Of a DNA stretch of 33,598 nt, positions 7,739 through 14,582 are shown one piece after another. The translations under genes and the position numbers were made by a program. Origin of the DNA: Limosilactobacillus kribbianus. Its GTDB lineage: Bacteria; Bacillota; Bacilli; Lactobacillales; Lactobacillaceae. The stretch lies in the NCBI RefSeq assembly GCF_026413145.1, contig NZ_JAOVYZ010000020.1, positions 1 through 33,598 on the forward strand. Reading direction: 5' to 3'. The notes below the pieces were generated by a model. It searched no databases, was not told where the DNA came from, and saw nothing but the letters and a program-made list of their open reading frames with translations. Within the stretch, counting starts at the first letter, position 1; the number at the start of each line of letters is the position of its first letter.

Positions 7739-8933
7739 GTTATTTGCGCAACGCCGCCAGCGCCATTTCATGCTGCTTCTGAAATACTGGCGTCTGGTTT
7801 TTAATGATCATTTCGTGATTGCCCTCTTCTTCCTGTTTGGAGCGCTGGCCTATGGCTACTCGCAGTGGCTGCCCCAGCTCGGCCCCAATCTTTGGTGGAG
7901 TCGTTGGCTGCTGGTAGCCTGGTTTACCGTCCTGGCTCAGCTTGGACGGTTAGCGACCCTGCTGGAACGGCCCGATCCGGTCTTCTTGCTGCCCCAGGTC
8001 AAAAACATGCAGATCTACATGCGTCAGGCCGGAACATATAGCCTGATCCTGGCTCTTTTGATGACGGCAACTGGAACCTTTGTGGCGCTGCCCTTTGCCA
8101 TGACAACCGAGCGTCTGACGGGGACCAACATTGCCCTGATCTTTTTGACTTTCCTGGTGGTCAAGGCAAGCTGGTTGCGGCTGGCACAGGCAAAGGTTAG
8201 CCAGGAGGGACGGCAGCATCTGCGGCTGCTGCGGGCCCTGCAGTGGATTTTGCCACTCTTGGTTGCCCTGGCCTGCTGGCTGATTAATCCATTGGTTGGG
8301 CTGATTTTGGCGGTGGTAATTGAGGGGGCGACCTTAACCCGGCGCTTGACGCTGGACTGGCGCCTGGCGGTCAGCGCCGAGGCCGATCGAATGTATAGCA
8401 TCTACCGCTTCTTCAACCTCTTTACCGACGTGCCAACCGTTCAGGGGAACGTGAAGCGCCGCACCTGGGCTAATGGCCTAATTCGTCGTCTGACAATTGC
8501 GGGGCATCCCTGGTCTTACCTGTATGCCCGGGGCTTCATCCGCAACACCGACGTCAGCGGGATCGTGATTCGGCTGACTCTGCTGGCGATGGTGGTCGTC
8601 TTCTTAGTGCCAGTCGTCTGGCTAAACAGTGTCCTGGCGGCGCTGTTTATCTACCTGATCGCCACCCAGTTGATGCCGCTCTTTGATCAGTACGACGGGA
8701 ACGTCTTTACCCACCTTTACCCGGTCAGTTTTGCCCAGCGGCAAGCGGATTTCCAATCTTTGCTGAGCAAGGTAACCATTCTGGTGGCGGCGTTGATTGT
8801 TTTGGCCAGTTTAGGATTGCGCCTGAATTGGCTGCAGCTAGGCATTAACCTGGTGATCAGTATCATTGAAGTATTATTGCTGACCCGACTCTACTATCGG
8901 GTTCGATTAAAAAAGTTAAGTGAGGAAAATTAA
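7731..8933 (+). CDS. ecsB: ABC transporter permease EcsB
   Basis: A 400-residue integral membrane partner of EcsA, with several hydrophobic segments in the N-terminal third (for example [18 protein letters not shown]), two central groups and a C-terminal pair. Its length equals that of known EcsB proteins. The ATG at 7731 lies inside the end of ecsA (ATGAATAA overlap), giving [12 protein letters not shown]. An open frame extends upstream to 7599 but lies within ecsA and is not used. No ecsC-like gene follows; trmB comes next after 2 bp. Confidence 0.92.
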   Translation: MNKLFAQRRQRHFMLLLKYWRLVFNDHFVIALFFLFGALAYGYSQWLPQLGPNLWWSRWLLVAWFTVLAQLGRLATLLERPDPVFLLPQVKNMQIYMRQAGTYSLILALLMTATGTFVALPFAMTTERLTGTNIALIFLTFLVVKASWLRLAQAKVSQEGRQHLRLLRALQWILPLLVALACWLINPLVGLILAVVIEGATLTRRLTLDWRLAVSAEADRMYSIYRFFNLFTDVPTVQGNVKRRTWANGLIRRLTIAGHPWSYLYARGFIRNTDVSGIVIRLTLLAMVVVFLVPVVWLNSVLAALFIYLIATQLMPLFDQYDGNVFTHLYPVSFAQRQADFQSLLSKVTILVAALIVLASLGLRLNWLQLGINLVISIIEVLLLTRLYYRVRLKKLSEEN

Positions 8934-8935
8934 TT

Positions 8936-9580
8936 ATGCGTGTTAAACATAAAAAGTGGGCCGATCCGCTGATTGCGGCCCATCCGGAAATGATGGTGAC
9001 TGAGGCCGCCGAGTGGAAGGGCAAGTGGCAGGAGCGTTTCGCCAAGCCCCAGCCGCTTCACCTCGAGGTTGGTATGGGCAAGGGCCAGTTCATCATTGGA
9101 ATGGCCAAGGCCCACCCCGAATGCAACTTCATCGGTCTGGAAATTCAGCGGACCGTGGCCGCCATTGCCCTCAAGAAGGCCCTTGAGGAGGAAGACCTGC
9201 CGAACCTGCAACTGATCTGCGGGGATGGCGAGGACCTCGACACCTTCTTTGAGCCCCACGAAATCGATCGGATGTACCTGAACTTCTCCGACCCATGGCC
9301 GAAGAAGCGCCATGCCAAGCGGCGCCTGACCTACAAGACTTTCCTGGCCAACTACCAAGAAATCTTAAAGGACCAGGGGGCAATTGAACTCAAGACCGAT
9401 AACATGGGCTTCTTTGAGTTCTCCCTGCAGAGCATGAACAACTACGGGATGCATTTCGACGGCGTCTGGCTTGACCTACACAACAGTGCGGAGGCCGAGC
9501 ACAACGTCGAGACGGAATACGAGCAGAAGTTTGCGGCTAAGGGTCAGCCAATTTACAAGCTGACCGCCCATTTTGAATAA
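8936..9580 (+). CDS. trmB: tRNA (guanine-N7)-methyltransferase TrmB
   Basis: A 214-residue cytoplasmic SAM-dependent enzyme that makes m7G46 in the variable loop of tRNA. The SAM-binding motif is [15 protein letters not shown] (about residues 43-57), followed by the acidic FIGLEIQ strand, and the TrmB signature [15 protein letters not shown] is present. Length is normal. It starts 2 bp after ecsB with a GAGGAAAA ribosome site inside the ecsB end, so it is probably cotranscribed with ecsAB. A strong terminator follows at 9588. Confidence 0.96.
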   Translation: MRVKHKKWADPLIAAHPEMMVTEAAEWKGKWQERFAKPQPLHLEVGMGKGQFIIGMAKAHPECNFIGLEIQRTVAAIALKKALEEEDLPNLQLICGDGEDLDTFFEPHEIDRMYLNFSDPWPKKRHAKRRLTYKTFLANYQEILKDQGAIELKTDNMGFFEFSLQSMNNYGMHFDGVWLDLHNSAEAEHNVETEYEQKFAAKGQPIYKLTAHFE

Positions 9581-9587
9581 GAATCAG

Positions 9588-9625
9588 CCAGTCTTCGACA
9601 AGAGTATCGGGGACTGGTTTTGTTT
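9588..9625 (+). terminator. Terminator of ecsA-ecsB-trmB
   Basis: An 11-bp stem (9588-9598 with 9607-9617, two G-U pairs) with an 8-nt loop, followed by the T-rich TTTTGTTT. Confidence 0.85.
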
Positions 9626-9664
9626 ATGATAAAATAAGGATAAATTTGATTTTTTGGGGGAACG

Positions 9665-10630
9665 ATGATGAATAAGCAAGGACCCAAATGGCTGACTAAG
9701 CTGCTGGTTGCCCTGGCGGCCGTGGGATTCGGCCTGCAGGCACCACTAGCGAACCAGGCCAGCCCCAATGCCACACCAATCGTGGCCCAGGCGGCTAAGC
9801 ACCACCGCCACCGTTCGCAGACGGATGCGCAGCTGGCCCAGCTGGACTACCAAGGTTCACAGATCATTGACGTCAACAATGGCCAGCCGACCTTTAGTCA
9901 AAAGGACCTGGACACGAGCCATGGTGCCTGGCAAAAGTATGGCAGCTTGGATTCGCTGAACCGGGCCACCAGTGCCAACGCTCTTTTGAACAAGTCACTG
10001 ATGCCAACGACCGAGCGGGAACCGCTGACGATTAACCCGACCGGCTGGCATAACAAGCGGATTGCCAGTGGCTACCTCTATAACCGGTCGCACCTGATTG
10101 GCTACCAGCTGACCGGGCAGAACAACAATTGGAAGAACCTGATTACCGGGACCCGGTCGCTGAACGATCCGTCGATGACCCGTTATGAAGATGTGGTCGC
10201 CGACTACCTTAAGGCCAACCCGCAGGCTTACGTCCGCTACCAGGTGACACCGGTCTTTCGGGGGAACGAACGGCTGGCCCGCGGCGTGCACATGCAAGCC
10301 CAGTCGGTGGGGTCAAATGCGATCAGCTACAACGTTTACATCTTTAACGTCCAGGACGGGGTTAAGCTCAATTACCAGGACGGGACGTCAAAGGTCACTA
10401 AGAGCGCCCGTACCACCCAGCAGAAGGCCAGTCCTGCCGTTGCAAATCAATCCGCTTCGACCAGTTCAGCTAGCACGCAGAATAATCAAGAAACGGTCTA
10501 CATTACGGCCACCGGTCATCGCTATCACTTCGATCCAAACTGCCGGGGCCTCTCAAATGCCAAAAGCGTGACCTCAATCCCGCTCTCCCAGGCCCAAGCG
10601 GAGGGTTACACCAAGTGCGGATTCGAGTGA
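9665..10630 (+). CDS. Secreted DNA/RNA non-specific endonuclease (EndA/DNA-entry nuclease type)
   Basis: A 321-residue exported nuclease. Residues 1-45 look like a signal peptide (KWLTKLLVALAAVGFGLQAP), probably cleaved near AQA. The catalytic core follows, with the metal-finger motif YNRSHLIGYQLTG (about residues 139-151) in place of the classical DRGH, and Asn-rich LITGTRSLNDPSM. This is the arrangement in streptococcal and lactobacillar DNA-entry nucleases. After a Ser/Thr/Gln-rich linker (about 245-275) there is a short C-terminal domain containing YHFDPNCRGL and ending in KCGFE, possibly a metal site. Two adjacent ATGs (9665, 9668) are possible; GGGGGAA precedes both. It is monocistronic: terminators lie on both sides, and TATGAT at 9625-9630 could be its -10. 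A role in DNA uptake or extracellular DNA digestion is inference. Confidence 0.9.
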   Translation: MMNKQGPKWLTKLLVALAAVGFGLQAPLANQASPNATPIVAQAAKHHRHRSQTDAQLAQLDYQGSQIIDVNNGQPTFSQKDLDTSHGAWQKYGSLDSLNRATSANALLNKSLMPTTEREPLTINPTGWHNKRIASGYLYNRSHLIGYQLTGQNNNWKNLITGTRSLNDPSMTRYEDVVADYLKANPQAYVRYQVTPVFRGNERLARGVHMQAQSVGSNAISYNVYIFNVQDGVKLNYQDGTSKVTKSARTTQQKASPAVANQSASTSSASTQNNQETVYITATGHRYHFDPNCRGLSNAKSVTSIPLSQAQAEGYTKCGFE

Positions 10631-10643
10631 CAATCTGAACAGT

Positions 10644-10684
10644 AAAAAAGCCAAGCACTTCAGTTACGAAATGCTTGGCTTTTT
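10644..10684. terminator. Bidirectional terminator between the nuclease and the convergent membrane-protein gene
   Basis: Arm 10649-10657 (AGCCAAGCA) pairs with 10672-10680 (TGCTTGGCT), flanked by A5 on the left and T4-T5 on the right, so it can serve both converging transcripts. Confidence 0.85.
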
Positions 10685-10686
10685 GA

Positions 10687-11022
10687 TTAGTCTTCAATGC
10701 GCTTGAGTTCCAGCAGGCTACCCGTGTAGGCGTCGGCGAGGAAATCATAATTGACGAGCTCGTCGTTCTCGCGGCGGGTCAAGCCACCGCGGTAGGCATC
10801 GGTTTTGACGGCAAAGCGCTGGAAGGGTACCGCGTGGTGGTCGATCCAGCTACCGGTGATTCGTCCTTCGCGCGCAAATTCAGCGCGCACCATCCGGAGA
10901 ATCCGGCCTGCCGACATGCGTCGGGTCCCAAAGAGCTTCCCGGCGATAAAGCCAACCACCCCAGAAGCTCCCAAGGTCAGGGGGATTATCCAGGGGTTGG
11001 CAGATGGATTTGAATCGTTCAT
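10687..11022 (-). CDS. Small membrane-anchored protein of unknown function
   Basis: A 111-residue protein that I do not recognise. It has one hydrophobic segment (WIIPLTLGASGVVGFIAGKL, about residues 12-31). A basic stretch follows (GTRRMSAGRILRMVRAEF), then a soluble domain with REGRITGSWIDHHAVPFQRF and ending ELVNYDFLADAYTGSLLELK. It is probably an N-terminally anchored protein with a small cytoplasmic or extracellular domain. Its start at 11020-11022 has only a weak purine ribosome site (GAAAGAAG). It is divergent from the thioredoxin gene and convergent with the nuclease. Coding is supported by length, codon composition and the terminator immediately after the stop. Confidence 0.75.
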   Translation of the reverse strand: MNDSNPSANPWIIPLTLGASGVVGFIAGKLFGTRRMSAGRILRMVRAEFAREGRITGSWIDHHAVPFQRFAVKTDAYRGGLTRRENDELVNYDFLADAYTGSLLELKRIED

Positions 11023-11083
11023 TGATTAAATTACTTCTTTCATATACGTATTTGGCGATTGGGTAATTTAAGACGACATCCGT

Positions 11084-11113
11084 ATTTTACCATATTCCAA
11101 ATTCGAACGCCAA
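11084..11113 (-). promoter_or_regulatory. Possible promoter of the small membrane-protein gene
   Basis: On the minus strand, TTGGCG (11108-11113) and TAAAAT (11084-11089) are separated by 18 bp, about 60 bp before the start codon. Both hexamers match the housekeeping consensus only in part. Confidence 0.4.
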
Positions 11114-11137
11114 ACTGCTTACTTTTAATAAGAACCA

Positions 11138-11146
11138 TGTTATAAT
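11138..11146 (+). promoter_or_regulatory. Extended -10 promoter of the thioredoxin-like gene
   Basis: TGTTATAAT: a perfect TATAAT (11141-11146) preceded by TGn, 30 bp before the start codon at 11177. No good -35 is seen. Confidence 0.6.
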
Positions 11147-11176
11147 AATAAAAAACTAAAAGATGGAGGCTTCGAG

Positions 11177-11497
11177 ATGGAAGAGTTACCAGTAATGAAT
11201 GAAGAACAGCTGCAAGGAAAAATCCAGAAGGGTAAGTATGTGCTCTTCTTTAGTGCTGACTGGTGCCCGGACTGCCACTTCATCGCACCGGCAATGCCTG
11301 AGATTGAGCAGGACTTTAGTGATTACACCTTTATCCACGTCGACCGTGACCAAAATCTCGACTTGGCTGCGCAACTAAACATTTTCGGAATTCCGAGCTT
11401 CGTTGCCTATGAGGATGGCAAGGAAATCGGTCGCCTGGTGAACAAGGATCGTAAGACCAAGCAACAAGTGGAAGACTTTTTAAGCAATTTGAAGTAA
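11177..11497 (+). CDS. Thioredoxin family protein
   Basis: A 106-residue cytoplasmic thioredoxin-fold protein. The redox motif is WCPDC (about residues 33-37, within FFSADWCPDCHFIAP), and the cis-proline is in IFGIPSF. The active site differs from the WCGPC of TrxA, so this is the small thioredoxin-like paralogue common in lactobacilli rather than the main thioredoxin. There is no signal peptide. The ribosome site is GATGGAGG, and the gene is closed by a terminator at 11504. Its redox partner cannot be inferred. Confidence 0.92.
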   Translation: MEELPVMNEEQLQGKIQKGKYVLFFSADWCPDCHFIAPAMPEIEQDFSDYTFIHVDRDQNLDLAAQLNIFGIPSFVAYEDGKEIGRLVNKDRKTKQQVEDFLSNLK

Positions 11498-11503
11498 AAT
11501 AGG

Positions 11504-11530
11504 ATGACGGTAAGGGGCCGTCATTTTTTT
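11504..11530 (+). terminator. Terminator after the thioredoxin-like gene
   Basis: ATGACGG (11504-11510) pairs with CCGTCAT (11518-11524), 7-nt loop, followed by a seven-T run ending at 11530. Confidence 0.85.
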
Positions 11531-11570
11531 GTTGACGGTTCGTGAAATAAAATGTGGAAAGGAACATTCG

Positions 11571-12221
11571 ATGTTAATTTCAAGTTACAATCCTAAGGAA
11601 ATGGGCGACATCCTCGTTGTCATTACCGCACCTGACAGTAGCGAGGGCCAAACGACGACAGTCAAGGACGGCATCGCCCAGGTCAAGAGTGCCAAAGACG
11701 GCCAGCTGCTCGGCTACAACTTTATGGCCGCCAGCACTATCCTGCCTGAATTAAAGGACGAAAACGGTCAGGTCTTCTTAAATGCGGACCAGGTCGCCAA
11801 GTTAAACGCCAAGCTGACTGCAGCTGGCTTTTACCAGAAACTGACTGCTGATTCAACACCAAAATTTGTGGTCGGTTACGTAGAAGAGTTAAAGGACCAC
11901 CCCAAGTCTGACCATCTGAAGATCACCCAGACCCGGATCAGTAAGGACCAGACCGTGCAAATTGTCTGCGGTTCACCAAATGTCAAGGAGGGCATCAAGG
12001 TCGTTGTTGCCCGGCCCGGTGCAATGATGCCCGACGGCAAGATCATTTGGCCCGGTGCCCTGATGGGGGTTGAAAGTGACGGAATGCTCTGTGGCTTCCG
12101 CGAGCTGCGTTTAAAGAACGCTCCAGACGAAAAGGGCCTCTGGATTATTCCAGACGACTGGCAAGAAGTCGGTGAACCGGTTGACTTTCAGCGGGCTGAC
12201 ACCTTCTTTCCGGCAAAATAG
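11571..12221 (+). CDS. ytpR: YtpR family tRNA-binding-domain protein
   Basis: A 216-residue cytoplasmic protein resembling the tRNA-binding region of the phenylalanyl-tRNA synthetase beta chain without the synthetase. The N-terminal part (about 1-95) is the family-specific domain; the C-terminal part (about 100-205) is an EMAP/OB-fold tRNA_bind domain with VGYVEELKDHPKSDHLKIT, IVCGSPNVKEGIKVVVARPG and the GVESDGMLCGFREL motif. The frame is open upstream to 11529 from a TTG, but the ATG at 11571 with AAAGGAA is preferred. Its biological role is not settled in the family. It is separated from murC by 124 bp containing a large hairpin. Confidence 0.92.
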   Translation: MLISSYNPKEMGDILVVITAPDSSEGQTTTVKDGIAQVKSAKDGQLLGYNFMAASTILPELKDENGQVFLNADQVAKLNAKLTAAGFYQKLTADSTPKFVVGYVEELKDHPKSDHLKITQTRISKDQTVQIVCGSPNVKEGIKVVVARPGAMMPDGKIIWPGALMGVESDGMLCGFRELRLKNAPDEKGLWIIPDDWQEVGEPVDFQRADTFFPAK

Positions 12222-12241
12222 TTAATTCTTGGCGAAAGCTA

Positions 12242-12269
12242 TTGCCAAAATATTAGAATGCTTTATTAT
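12242..12269 (+). promoter_or_regulatory. Possible promoter of murC
   Basis: TTGCCA (12242-12247) and TATTAT (12264-12269) are separated by 16 bp. If used, transcription would begin just inside the following hairpin, placing that structure in the murC leader. Confidence 0.4.
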
Positions 12270-12307
12270 TTATTGAGGGGTCGGATTCCGGCCCCTCAAT
12301 AAGCATT
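12257..12307 (+). terminator. Large hairpin between ytpR and murC, without a T tract
   Basis: A 13-bp stem pairs 12272-12284 with 12288-12300 around a 3-nt loop. It is extended by AATGCTT (12257-12263) with AAGCATT (12301-12307) across an 8-nt one-sided bulge. It is very stable but not followed by T residues. It may terminate ytpR weakly, act in RNA stability, or lie in the murC leader. Confidence 0.5.
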
Positions 12308-12345
12308 AAATGAACAAATAGACATGTTGAAAGGAAACTGGATTG

Positions 12346-13653
12346 ATGGAGAAGAAGACATACTATTTTGTCGGCATCAAGGGAACCGGGATGGCTTCCC
12401 TTGCACGGATTTTGCATGACAAGGGCAACGTTGTTTTGGGATCAGATATTGAAAAGGAGACCTTCACCCAGGGCCCATTGCTGAAGGTGGGAATTAAGAT
12501 TCTGCCGTTTGATCCTGCCAACATTCAGCCGGGGATGACGATCATCCAGGGGAATGCCTTTGGCGACGACCATCCAGAAATCAAGCGCGCACACGAATTA
12601 GGCCTGACAATCATGTCCTATCCGGAAGCGGTTGAGCACGAGGTTACCAGTCACACCAGTATTGGGATTGCCGGTGCCCACGGTAAGACTAGTACGACCG
12701 CTCTGCTGGCCCATGTCCTAGATGCTGTGGAGCCGACCAGCTACCTGATCGGTGACGGGGTCGGCAAGGGTGATGCTAAGGATCGCTTTTTCGTCTTCGA
12801 GGCCGATGAATACCGGGATCACTTCCTGGCCTACCATCCAGACTACGCCATTATGACCAACATTGACTTTGACCACCCGGACTACTTCAAGGACATTGAC
12901 GATGTTCGGCAATCCTTTGAAACCTACGGCAAGCAGGTCAAGAAGGCCATCTTTGCCTGGGGTGACGACGAAAACCTACACAAGCTCAACGTTGATGTGC
13001 CAATCTACTACTATGGGACCGACGATCAGGATGACTTCCGGGCAGAAAATATTCAGCGGACGCCAGCGGGTTCGACCTACGACGCCTATTTCCGGGACCA
13101 AAAGCTGGGCACCTTCACTATCCACCTCTATGGTGAGCACAGTGTCTTAAACAGCCTGGCAGTTCTGGCCGTGGCCTACATGGAACACATCGACATGGCC
13201 GATATCAAGCGTGAGCTGGCGAACTTCACCGGTGTCAAGCGGCGTTTCAGTGAAACCGACGTAGCCGATGACAAGCTGATCGATGACTATGCCCACCACC
13301 CGAGCGAAATCAAGGCTACGATCGACGCTGCCCGGCAGAAGTACCCGGACAAGCAAATCATCGCCGTCTTCCAGCCGCACACCTACTCTCGCTTGGCGGC
13401 CTACATCGATGGCTTTGCCGCTTCCCTGAGTCGGGCCGACAAGGTCTATGTAACCCCAATCTTTGGTTCTATCCGAGAAAACAAGGGGGACATCTCCAGT
13501 GCAGACTTGGAAGCCAAGATTCCGCACAGTGAGGGGATCGACATGGACTCGATGGATAAGCTGGCCCAGTACCACGATGCCGTCTTTATCTTCATGGGTG
13601 CCGGCGATATCGAAAAGTACGAGGATAAGTATAAAGAAATTGTTAATAAGTAA
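12346..13653 (+). CDS. murC: UDP-N-acetylmuramate--L-alanine ligase MurC
   Basis: A 435-residue cytoplasmic Mur ligase that adds L-Ala to UDP-MurNAc in peptidoglycan precursor synthesis. The N-terminal Rossmann motif is [13 protein letters not shown] (residues about 8-20). The ATP loop is [17 protein letters not shown] (about 108-124). The [10 protein letters not shown] and [10 protein letters not shown] motifs follow, and the C-terminal domain has [10 protein letters not shown] and [13 protein letters not shown] lies one codon upstream at 12343, but the ATG at 12346 is better spaced from AAGGAAA. It is monocistronic, with a hairpin before it and a terminator after it. Confidence 0.96.
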   Translation: MEKKTYYFVGIKGTGMASLARILHDKGNVVLGSDIEKETFTQGPLLKVGIKILPFDPANIQPGMTIIQGNAFGDDHPEIKRAHELGLTIMSYPEAVEHEVTSHTSIGIAGAHGKTSTTALLAHVLDAVEPTSYLIGDGVGKGDAKDRFFVFEADEYRDHFLAYHPDYAIMTNIDFDHPDYFKDIDDVRQSFETYGKQVKKAIFAWGDDENLHKLNVDVPIYYYGTDDQDDFRAENIQRTPAGSTYDAYFRDQKLGTFTIHLYGEHSVLNSLAVLAVAYMEHIDMADIKRELANFTGVKRRFSETDVADDKLIDDYAHHPSEIKATIDAARQKYPDKQIIAVFQPHTYSRLAAYIDGFAASLSRADKVYVTPIFGSIRENKGDISSADLEAKIPHSEGIDMDSMDKLAQYHDAVFIFMGAGDIEKYEDKYKEIVNK

Positions 13654-13663
13654 ATAATTGAGA

Positions 13664-13693
13664 TAAAAATGGTAGTGTTCGCTGCCATTTTTA
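13664..13693 (+). terminator. Terminator of murC
   Basis: A 12-bp stem, 13664-13675 with 13682-13693 (one G-U), 6-nt loop. The lower stem is A-rich on the left and T-rich on the right, so it could also work in the other direction. Confidence 0.75.
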
Positions 13694-13748
13694 TGTTATG
13701 GTGGAAAACACGAATAATAAGTAACATAGAAGAAAGAGGGAGTATTTG

Positions 13749-14462
13749 ATGAATAACTATTCAGGTGAACCGGGGCGCCGGGTTGTCACCGATGCCTCTG
13801 GGTTGAATCGTTTCCTGACCCGGATGTACAGCAACATGGCCCTGGCCGTTTTGGTTTCCGCTTTAAGCGCCTACCTGACCATGACGGTTTTTGCCAGTCA
13901 GGTTTTAGGCTTCTTTGGGGCCTATCCGGCGATGGTATGGATTATTTTGCTCTTGCCGATTGCCCTGTCAATGGGAATCACCTTTAGTGCCACTCGCAAT
14001 CCAGCCGGCGGGTTCGTGATGCTAATGCTGATCTCAATTGTTTACGGGGTTGAATTTGCCTTGATTGCCGGCGTTTATACCGGAACAAACATTGCGGCGG
14101 CCTTCGTTTCTTCGGCCGCGGTCTTTGTGACGATGGCCATTTACGGGACGGCGACTAAGCGGGATCTGACGACCTTTGGATCTCACGCCACGGCGGCTCT
14201 GGTGGCACTGATGATCGCCTGGATCATCAACATGTTCCTGCAGAGCCCGGCAATTACCTATATTTTCTCCTTCATCGCGGTCATCATCTTCGTTGTTCTG
14301 ACCGCCTGGGATGCCCAGAAGATGAAGCAGATCTACATCAACTACAGTGATCAAAATTCGATGACGGGACTGGCAATCGTGGGGGCCCTGCAGCTCTACC
14401 TCGACTTCGTTAACCTCTTCATCTCGTTCCTGCAGATTTTCGGCATGAGCGATCGCGACTAA
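13749..14462 (+). CDS. Bax inhibitor-1 / YccA family membrane protein
   Basis: A 237-residue polytopic membrane protein with about seven hydrophobic segments after a soluble N-terminus, ending in FVNLFISFLQIFGMSDRD. The family signature around TAWDAQKMKQIY and the final hydrophobic helix are present. Bacillus YetJ of this family is a pH-sensitive calcium leak channel, so a role in ion or stress homeostasis is plausible but not shown here. A TTG at 13746 precedes the ATG at 13749; the ribosome site AGAGGGAG favours the ATG. It is a single-gene unit followed by a terminator. Confidence 0.93.
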   Translation: MNNYSGEPGRRVVTDASGLNRFLTRMYSNMALAVLVSALSAYLTMTVFASQVLGFFGAYPAMVWIILLLPIALSMGITFSATRNPAGGFVMLMLISIVYGVEFALIAGVYTGTNIAAAFVSSAAVFVTMAIYGTATKRDLTTFGSHATAALVALMIAWIINMFLQSPAITYIFSFIAVIIFVVLTAWDAQKMKQIYINYSDQNSMTGLAIVGALQLYLDFVNLFISFLQIFGMSDRD

Positions 14463-14472
14463 CTAAAAGATC

Positions 14473-14507
14473 AAACCAGATTGGGATTCTCCTGATCTGG
14501 TTTTTAA
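14473..14507 (+). terminator. Terminator after the Bax-inhibitor family gene
   Basis: AAACCAGAT (14473-14481) pairs with ATCTGGTTT (14495-14503), followed by more T residues. Confidence 0.8.
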
Positions 14508-14543
14508 TTTGCCAGCAGGAAATTAACGCCGGTTGGCAATCTT

Positions 14544-14552
14544 TGGTACAAT
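14544..14552 (+). promoter_or_regulatory. Extended -10 promoter of polA
   Basis: TGGTACAAT, an extended -10 with TACAAT at 14547-14552. TTAACG at 14523-14528 could be a weak -35 with 18-bp spacing. It lies 30 bp before the polA start. Confidence 0.5.
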
Positions 14553-14582
14553 TATTTTGAGAAATAGAAGGGCGGGAATTAA

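Noticed and set aside
11532-11553. TTGACG followed by TAAAAT upstream of ytpR as a promoter
   Set aside because: The spacing is only 10 bp, too short for a housekeeping promoter.
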